From contig CAUQTI010000005.1 of the NCBI GenBank assembly GCA_963521065.1, positions 1 to 64,000 on the forward strand: 64,000 bases of DNA, read 5' to 3'. The notes beneath the pieces were generated by a model. That model searched no databases. It was not told the DNA's origin and saw only the letters and a program-made list of their open reading frames with translations. Of this stretch, positions 58,939-64,000 are shown in pieces (the stretch's first letter is position 1; every line of letters begins with the position of its first letter). Position numbers and translations under genes: made by a program. The DNA comes from IOR16 sp963521065 (GTDB lineage Bacteria; Bacillota; Clostridia; Peptostreptococcales; Anaerovoracaceae).

Positions 58939-59322
58939 GGGTGGACTGTGGCAGGGGTCACGATGAACCATGAAGGTTAAGCCCCCCACTCTAAAAGATC
59001 TAAACTCCAGAAAAAAACATAGGAGTTATATGGATAATTGCTGAGTGAAGCGTTGCATCTATGCAGGATAAAGAACATCGCAGGAAGGTGGCTTGAGTGA
59101 TTGCTTGTTTTTCTGAAAGTTCAGTTTGTTAATTTCTGAAGCAGAAACGGGTAGACGTAGTTACGGCATTATAAAACTTTGCATACATGCACTCATTCGA
59201 TTGCATGTCCGTATTGAAATATCTCATCCGGAGATAGCTCAATGACATGACATGGGCTTGCGCAAGCCGGAAACAAAGTATCATATTGCCTGACTGAGAT
59301 ATCAATATAAACAGAAACAGCA
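58939..59322. other. Non-coding right-end region with an oriT-like 11-mer
   Basis: No gene is convincing. gatgaaccatg at 58962-58972 repeats the 11-mer at 51464-51474 in the candidate oriT. The right end of the element probably falls between here and the YbaK remnant; no attachment core could be identified. Confidence 0.4.
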
Positions 59323-59549
59323 TCAGGAATAGCGAAGGTAGATACGCTGCCCAATCCCCGCATTGCCTGCCATAACCAACATCATACACCAATCTTCTTT
59401 GCGCAGAGTCAGGGTTTTTGCTATTCTTGAAGGTGCAACGCCAATGGTTTGTGCCGCTTCCTCGACTGTGGCGCAAGAATCACTGAATTCTTTGATTCGG
59501 TCACTTATACCAAGATTAAAAAATATTCTTTTACAATTTAAACTGTCAT
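59323..59549 (-). pseudogene. Decayed YbaK/aminoacyl-tRNA deacylase gene
   Basis: On the minus strand the frame reads ...DRIKEFSDSCATVEEAAQTIG followed by VAPSRIAKTL and VMAGNAG, which is the N-terminal part of YbaK/ProX-type deacylases. The start (ATG at 59549, RBS ggaggtt) is followed by an in-frame TAA after three codons and by a frame change in the poly-T run (VKEYF | LNLGI). The match stops after about 70 residues at a stop at 59325, where the family continues for another 90. So it is truncated, frameshifted and nonfunctional. Confidence 0.75.
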
Positions 59550-59680
59550 AACAACCTCCGTAGATTTATGATTTTAATATTTTACCGCAAGGCAGTTGCA
59601 GCAGCAAAAGTCTGCAGATTTGTTCGGCGTAGCTAGAAAGCCTGGGTGGAATAAAAACAGAAGAGGATAACGCCATTTGG

Positions 59681-60430
59681 CTATTCAGCAAAAGGTGGTT
59701 CATTTGCTATGGCACGAAGAATATCTCCCGCGACATCTACTTGCTCCTCAGTTCCGGATATACCAATCCAGCAGCAGCCCTCGGCACCTTTAATTCCTCC
59801 CGCTGCAATGAGTTCTGCAGAAACGCCGGTTAATAATTTGATCGCTTCTAATTCTGTAATAATGGTACCGCTAACTGGCAACATCCGTAAACCAGTGGAA
59901 GTCGGATCATTTAATTTGGCAGCGATTTCCCCGATGTTTCCGAATATCCGTTTTTCCAAGCCTACCGGAATAACCAGTTCTGTGCGCCTTCCGACAACAG
60001 CGGGCAGTATTGCTGCGCTGGTACCAAGGGCAGGATTACCAATTTGAATACCTGCCAGTTTTCTCTCAGGATCTACAGCATTGGCACCTTTTAAAATGAT
60101 GTCATGCTGCCCTAAGAACGAAGCGACATCAAAAATTGTCTTCCCTTTTTGCCAAATTCCTTTTTCAATAACAATATCGGATTCGGAGTAATTTCCAGCT
60201 GTCGCTTTTTTATCAGGGCCCAAGTTAATGCCTCGCATAAACGACGCTTTTGAAAAATCTCCCGCTTGTCCAATTCCAGACAGAAGCTCTTCTGCAATGT
60301 ACCCGTTGGTACTTCCTGAAATGATGACAATCGTGTGGTTCTCCAGTGCATCCTTGATTTGCGGTAACGACACGACAGCCTTAGCAATCAGTCGTTTACC
60401 TGCGGGTATTGTGAGCATATACTGTTTCAT
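59681..60430 (-). CDS. Conserved protein of unknown function
   Basis: A 249-residue protein, probably cytoplasmic, with glycine-rich stretches (IISGSTNGYIAEELL; GIQIGNPALGTSAAI; AAGGIKGAEGCCWIG). I do not recognise the family; the alternation of strands and helices suggests a Rossmann-like or nucleotide-binding fold. RBS aaaggagattaagata. It stands alone, outside the element in composition (AT-richer), and is not obviously linked to the LysR gene on its left-going side. Confidence 0.65.
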   Translation of the reverse strand: MKQYMLTIPAGKRLIAKAVVSLPQIKDALENHTIVIISGSTNGYIAEELLSGIGQAGDFSKASFMRGINLGPDKKATAGNYSESDIVIEKGIWQKGKTIFDVASFLGQHDIILKGANAVDPERKLAGIQIGNPALGTSAAILPAVVGRRTELVIPVGLEKRIFGNIGEIAAKLNDPTSTGLRMLPVSGTIITELEAIKLLTGVSAELIAAGGIKGAEGCCWIGISGTEEQVDVAGDILRAIANEPPFAE

Positions 60431-60730
60431 ATCTTAATCTCCTTTATGTTTTTTCTAATAAGGATTTCCATCGTAATATTTTTATCGAAGCTTTGACTTA
60501 AAAACTTAGCTAAATATTGCTACAATTTGTTTTTAATGTTTATTGCAAATAAAATCCTTGTCAGTTAATTTTTCATTCTATCTTAGGTTGATATATTTGT
60601 TGTTTTTCTCAGTAATGGATTTATCTACAGGTAACGATCAGTTCATCATATTTCAATTCTGTAATAATTAAGCAGGAATAGCTAGTCATATCAACAGCAA
60701 GAGTAGGGGTGTTAATAAATTATTTAATGG
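60431..60730. other. AT-rich intergenic region
   Basis: 300 bases between two leftward genes. I see no gene, clear hairpin terminator or repeat; presumably it carries the promoter of the gene at 59681-60430. Confidence 0.4.
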
Positions 60731-61618
60731 CTATTTTGTAATGCATAAATCTATAAATGCTTGCATAAGTGGACTAATCCATTTGTTCTTATGATAACCG
60801 CATACAGCAGAGATTTGTGCACCGGATAAATCTGTTGGGATTTCCACCAATTCACCGCTGTCAAGTTCTTCTTGAACGGAAAATCTGGGGAGAAAGGATA
60901 TGCCTACAGTGCTCTTAACTAAATTTTTAATTGTAGGAATACTCCATAATTCAATTGTGTGGTCAAGAAGAATAGATTTTTCACATATGTACCGTTCAAA
61001 AATCTGCCTAAAAATACAATTAGGTTCATTGATGATGAAAGATACAGGAATTTGTTGGTCAGGAGTGATAAAATCCGGATAGATTTCCTTTGTTTCAGGA
61101 GAAGCAACTAATATGACTGGAAATATTCCCATTGGCTGGGTTATTAAATTAGAACCATACCCACCTACGTCTTCATAAAATACCCCTATATCAAGAGTTC
61201 CATTTATAAGCTCGTCGCGAATGTCATAGCAGTTCATGGAGCGAAGGAATAGACGTGCACTAGGAGCTTGCTGATGAAATTCCTTGAGAATTGACGGCAT
61301 TTTATAACATAACTGTGTTTCTGCAATTCCTATATGTAAATCGCCTTGACATTCTGCTAAGTCATTTTCAAAGTAACGCATTCTATTGATAGATGTAAGA
61401 ACATCATCTACATATGGTAAAAGCTGCTTTCCAGCTTTCGTCAATACCATACGGCGACCGATTTTTTCAAAAAGTTTTGTTGATAATTCTTGCTCCATCT
61501 GTCCCATCTGAAACGTAATAGTAGACTGCGTATAATTAAGTTTTGCTGCTGCTTTTATGAAGCTACCTTCCTCCACAATTGTCTTAAATGTATTAAGATA
61601 TTTGAAATCCAAAATCAT
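60731..61618 (-). CDS. LysR-family transcriptional regulator
   Basis: A 295-residue protein (ATG at 61618; a GTG at 61621 is possible). The N-terminal HTH (YLNTFKTIVEEGSFIKAAAKLNYTQSTITF is split here: TIVEEGSFIKAAAKLNYTQS) is typical, with a substrate-binding domain from about 90 to 295. It is divergent from a LysE-family exporter gene and probably controls it, as ArgP/LysG does for LysE, in response to an amino acid. Confidence 0.92.
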   Translation of the reverse strand: MILDFKYLNTFKTIVEEGSFIKAAAKLNYTQSTITFQMGQMEQELSTKLFEKIGRRMVLTKAGKQLLPYVDDVLTSINRMRYFENDLAECQGDLHIGIAETQLCYKMPSILKEFHQQAPSARLFLRSMNCYDIRDELINGTLDIGVFYEDVGGYGSNLITQPMGIFPVILVASPETKEIYPDFITPDQQIPVSFIINEPNCIFRQIFERYICEKSILLDHTIELWSIPTIKNLVKSTVGISFLPRFSVQEELDSGELVEIPTDLSGAQISAVCGYHKNKWISPLMQAFIDLCITK

Positions 61619-61797
61619 CACCTCACTAATTATTCAAAAATACTGAACTCTAAATTCGAATATTTCAATTTGAATGAACTTTATTTAAATGTTATCATAG
61701 CACTATGAGGACATAAATGCAATAGCGTATTTATGAATTTAAATGTCTTGAAATGCTGTATACATACAGTAAATTTCACCTTTGGAGGGTACATATT
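61619..61797. promoter_or_regulatory. Divergent LysR/LysE intergenic control region
   Basis: Contains a near-dyad attcgaatatttcaatttgaat (61655-61676 region) of the T-N11-A kind expected for LysR proteins, and a palindrome ctgtatacatacag at about 61756-61769. Promoter hexamers were not assigned. Confidence 0.45.
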
Positions 61798-62376
61798 ATG
61801 AATTTTTCAGCTTTTTTTTCTTACACATTTTTAACAGCCTATACGCCTGGCCCCAATAACATTATGTCTATGACAAATGCTGGGCGCGACGGATTCAAAC
61901 GCTCTATTCCGTTTTTTGGTGGAATTTTTTCTGGGTTCGTTATAGTAATGTCAGCCTGTGCTGCCTTTTCTACGTTGTTGTACGAGTATATTCCTTCCAT
62001 TAAGCCGGCAATGATTTATATAGGAGCGGCTTACATTCTTTATTTAGCGTGGACAGTATGGAGGGACAAGCCACATAAAAGTAACGGCATAACACATGCT
62101 AATTCTTTTTTATCGGGAATGCTCCTCCAATTTGTTAATATAAAAATCATTCTGTATGGAATTACTGCAATGTCTTCATACGTTTTGCCACATTACCACG
62201 ATATAGCTACAATTGGGATGTTTGCATTACTGCTTGCAGTGATTGGCACCTCTGGCTGTCTTTGCTGGGCTGTTTTTGGTGCGGTTTTTGAAAACTTATT
62301 TAACAAATATCGAAAAGCTATCAATGCAATTATGGCCTTATTGTTAGTATATTGTGCCATTTCATTATTTTTATAA
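61798..62376 (+). CDS. LysE-family amino acid exporter
   Basis: A 192-residue protein with RBS tttggagggtacatatt. The N-terminal TAYTPGPNNIMSMTNAGRDG is the LysE/RhtB signature, and about six membrane helices follow. It would export an amino acid or related metabolite. Divergently transcribed from the LysR gene, with which it forms a likely regulator-exporter pair. Confidence 0.92.
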   Translation: MNFSAFFSYTFLTAYTPGPNNIMSMTNAGRDGFKRSIPFFGGIFSGFVIVMSACAAFSTLLYEYIPSIKPAMIYIGAAYILYLAWTVWRDKPHKSNGITHANSFLSGMLLQFVNIKIILYGITAMSSYVLPHYHDIATIGMFALLLAVIGTSGCLCWAVFGAVFENLFNKYRKAINAIMALLLVYCAISLFL

Positions 62377-62477
62377 AAACAGGAGACATTGCGTTATAGC
62401 AAATGAGGTAATGCTTCGAAGATACCATCGATTTGTTTAATGGGTGAGACAGCGGTCAAGGAAGGTATGAATCTAGG

Positions 62478-63506
62478 ATGGAGATAGCACAGTTAATACG
62501 CCAAAAGGCTCTTAAGCTTGGTTATGAAAAATGCGGCATTATTCCCGTTGGTATGATGTCTGAATATGAAAACAAATTAAATGAGCGAACACAAAAGATA
62601 CCGGAGTCACAGCCCTTCTATCAAGGGCAGCAGCGCCTTGTAAAATTTAAAGAGGAGTTTCCTTGGGCTAAATCTGTTGTGGTCTTGACGGTACCATATT
62701 CGAAATATCATGTTCCAGAATCAATGAGTGGGAATATTGCAAAAAAGTATTTATTAGATACCCGCATTGATGAAAATACAAAAGAATATCAAAATAGTGT
62801 GGAATTGGAGCAATATATAAGAAATCTTGGAATGAGAACTTCCACCAACCGAAAGTTCGGTTTAGTTGGGCTGCGCTGGGCAGCTATGCAGGCCGGACTT
62901 GGTATTATCAGGAGAAATAATTTTTTCTACACCGAATCTGGCTCGTATATTAGTATCGAAGCATTTTTGACTGACTATGAAATGAAACTGGTTGAAGAGC
63001 AGAAACTTTCACCTTGCCCCAATAACTGTGACCGCTGTATTAAGGCTTGTCCTACCGAATCGCTGTGCGGAGCGTATATGATGAATCCATTGAAATGTGT
63101 TTCTTTTTTAACGACCTTTGGAGGAAGAGATCTTTTAAAAGAGTCTTTAGCCACACAATTTGGGGAGTGGATTTACGGCTGCGATGTTTGTCAAGATGTA
63201 TGCCCGATGAATCGTGGAAAATGGATAGGAAAAGAGAATTTTCCTCAATTAGAAGCGCTGTCAGACATTTTAACTGCAGAAAACATTTTAAAAATGGATG
63301 AGAAAACCTACAAAGAGAAAATTCAACCCAAATTTTTTTACCTTACTCCAGATGAGTTATGGAAGTGGCAAGTAAACGTACTAAACTATATGAATAATTA
63401 TTTTGATAAAAAATATAAGTCCTCTATTATAGAATCCTGTAATAGCAATTATTCCAAAGTACGGGAAATGGCAACCGCCATATGCATCAAAAGAGGACTT
63501 AAATAG
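62478..63506 (+). CDS. QueG-like / ferredoxin-type 4Fe-4S protein
   Basis: A 342-residue protein with two 4Fe-4S motifs: CPNNCDRCIKACPT near residue 177 and CDVCQDVCP near 235, as in epoxyqueuosine reductase (QueG) and related reductive-dehalogenase-like cobalamin proteins. The N-terminal part (KLGYEKCGIIPVGMM) also fits QueG-like proteins. It is shorter and diverged from typical QueG, so a queuosine role is not certain. Possibly linked to the next gene. Confidence 0.75.
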   Translation: MEIAQLIRQKALKLGYEKCGIIPVGMMSEYENKLNERTQKIPESQPFYQGQQRLVKFKEEFPWAKSVVVLTVPYSKYHVPESMSGNIAKKYLLDTRIDENTKEYQNSVELEQYIRNLGMRTSTNRKFGLVGLRWAAMQAGLGIIRRNNFFYTESGSYISIEAFLTDYEMKLVEEQKLSPCPNNCDRCIKACPTESLCGAYMMNPLKCVSFLTTFGGRDLLKESLATQFGEWIYGCDVCQDVCPMNRGKWIGKENFPQLEALSDILTAENILKMDEKTYKEKIQPKFFYLTPDELWKWQVNVLNYMNNYFDKKYKSSIIESCNSNYSKVREMATAICIKRGLK

Positions 63507-63600
63507 AATTATTAGAATTTATTATAAATGTAATTGTATAAACTATTTTCATTTCATAAAAATTAATAATGTGTTAATGCGTTTATAGGAGGGAACTATT

Positions 63601-64000
63601 ATGGCTGATAAAATACGAGTTGGTATATTAGGTGCTACTGGTACCGTGGGACAAAGATTTGTATCTTTGCTTTCTAATCATCCATGGTTTGAAATTTCTG
63701 CGCTAGCTGCCAGTGAACGATCTGCTGGAAAAACGTATCAGGAAGCTTTGAGAGGACGTTGGAGCATGGACACACCTCTATCGGAGCGGTTAAAATCTAT
63801 GAATATCTATAATATTTATGATATAGATTGTATTTCCAATCAGGTGGATTTTGTGTTCAGTGCTGTTAGTATGCCAAAGGAAGAAATTAAAGTAATTGAA
63901 GAAGAATATGCAAAACATGAAACACCTGTTGTTTCTAATAACAGCGCTCATAGATGGACGGCAGATGTGCCGATGATTTTACCGGAAGTTAATCCGCATC
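63601..64000 (+). CDS. asd: Aspartate-semialdehyde dehydrogenase, 5' part (runs off the window)
   Basis: First 133 codons of the gene, with RBS tataggagggaactatt. GILGATGTVGQRFVSLL near residue 9 is the NADP-binding Rossmann loop, and VVSNNSAHRW near 118 matches the archaeal/Gram-positive type II Asd. It converts aspartyl phosphate to the semialdehyde for Lys, Thr and Met synthesis. The 3' end is outside the window. Confidence 0.9.
   Translation, partial: MADKIRVGILGATGTVGQRFVSLLSNHPWFEISALAASERSAGKTYQEALRGRWSMDTPLSERLKSMNIYNIYDIDCISNQVDFVFSAVSMPKEEIKVIEEEYAKHETPVVSNNSAHRWTADVPMILPEVNPH

Noticed and set aside
59129..59476. Leftward 115-codon frame at the right boundary
   Set aside because: It lies in a different frame from the YbaK remnant and has no start signal or family match.
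1..64000. tRNA, rRNA or riboswitch genes
   Set aside because: I looked for cloverleaf-like and conserved rRNA stretches at the element edges and in the long intergenic regions and saw none that I could support.

Overview
The window comes from a Gram-positive anaerobe of the Firmicutes, most likely class Clostridia. The signs are strong AGGAGG ribosome-binding sites, frequent GTG/TTG starts, S-layer-homology (SLH) surface proteins, SpoVG and YolD-type genes, and DUF families that I know mainly from clostridial conjugative elements. I cannot name the species. Most of the window (about 3.5 kb to about 58.9 kb) reads as one integrative and conjugative element (ICE), visibly more GC-rich than the flanks, and interrupted by cargo and by a group II intron. 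No integrase, transposase or resolvase gene is in the window, so the way the element integrates is not visible here.

Layout. 1-2937: 3' part of an SLH surface protein with two apparently identical 606-bp tandem repeats (flank or left end). 3.6-9.2 kb: small accessory genes, a leftward XRE regulator / Y-family polymerase / YolD operon, a Dam-type adenine methylase and two AbrB-like genes. 9.3-13.3 kb: a 1347-residue membrane-anchored surface protein with SLH and repeated Ig-like modules. 13.4-14.7 kb: a YodL-domain protein and two SpoVG-like genes. 14.8-22.1 kb: a compact Tad/Flp (type IVc) pilus assembly operon with two or three pilin-like proteins, prepilin peptidase, CpaB, TadZ/CpaE, CpaF/TadA, TadB and TadC. 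22.2-28.2 kb: secreted and membrane proteins, ending in a small VirB2-like (DUF3852) gene split by a 2.75-kb group II intron whose exon junction can be placed to the base. 28.3-30.8 kb: a leftward cargo block (DUF5131, VOC, AraC). 31.7-36.8 kb: the conjugation operon resumes (VirB6-like, VirB3-like and VirB4 N-terminal-like proteins, and a 5-cytosine methylase with an overprinted gene inside it). 36.9-41.4 kb: an arsenic resistance operon (arsR-acr3-arsN-arsD-arsA-arsC, leftward), including a probable arsinothricin acetyltransferase. 41.5-58.9 kb: VirB4, amidoligase with gamma-glutamylcyclotransferase, XRE regulator, NlpC/P60-M23 wall hydrolase, ParM/ParR-like pair, an oriT-like repeat region, relaxosome protein, a PHxH relaxase fused to Sel1 repeats, a toprim protein, VirD4 coupling protein and a winged-helix protein. 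59.3-64 kb: chromosome-like, AT-richer DNA with a decayed YbaK gene, an unknown protein, a divergent LysR/LysE pair, a QueG-like ferredoxin-type protein and the start of asd.

How it fits together. Relaxase, accessory protein and candidate oriT would process the DNA; VirD4 and VirB4 would drive transfer through VirB3/VirB6-like membrane proteins; the wall hydrolase would open the peptidoglycan; the Tad pilus and the giant SLH protein are candidates for cell-cell contact. ParM/ParR may stabilise the excised circle. Methylases may protect the entering DNA. The most novel-looking signals are a shared short C-terminal tail of alternating Met/Leu on about a dozen otherwise unrelated element proteins, the Tad-pilus plus T4SS combination, and a gene overprinted inside the cytosine methylase.
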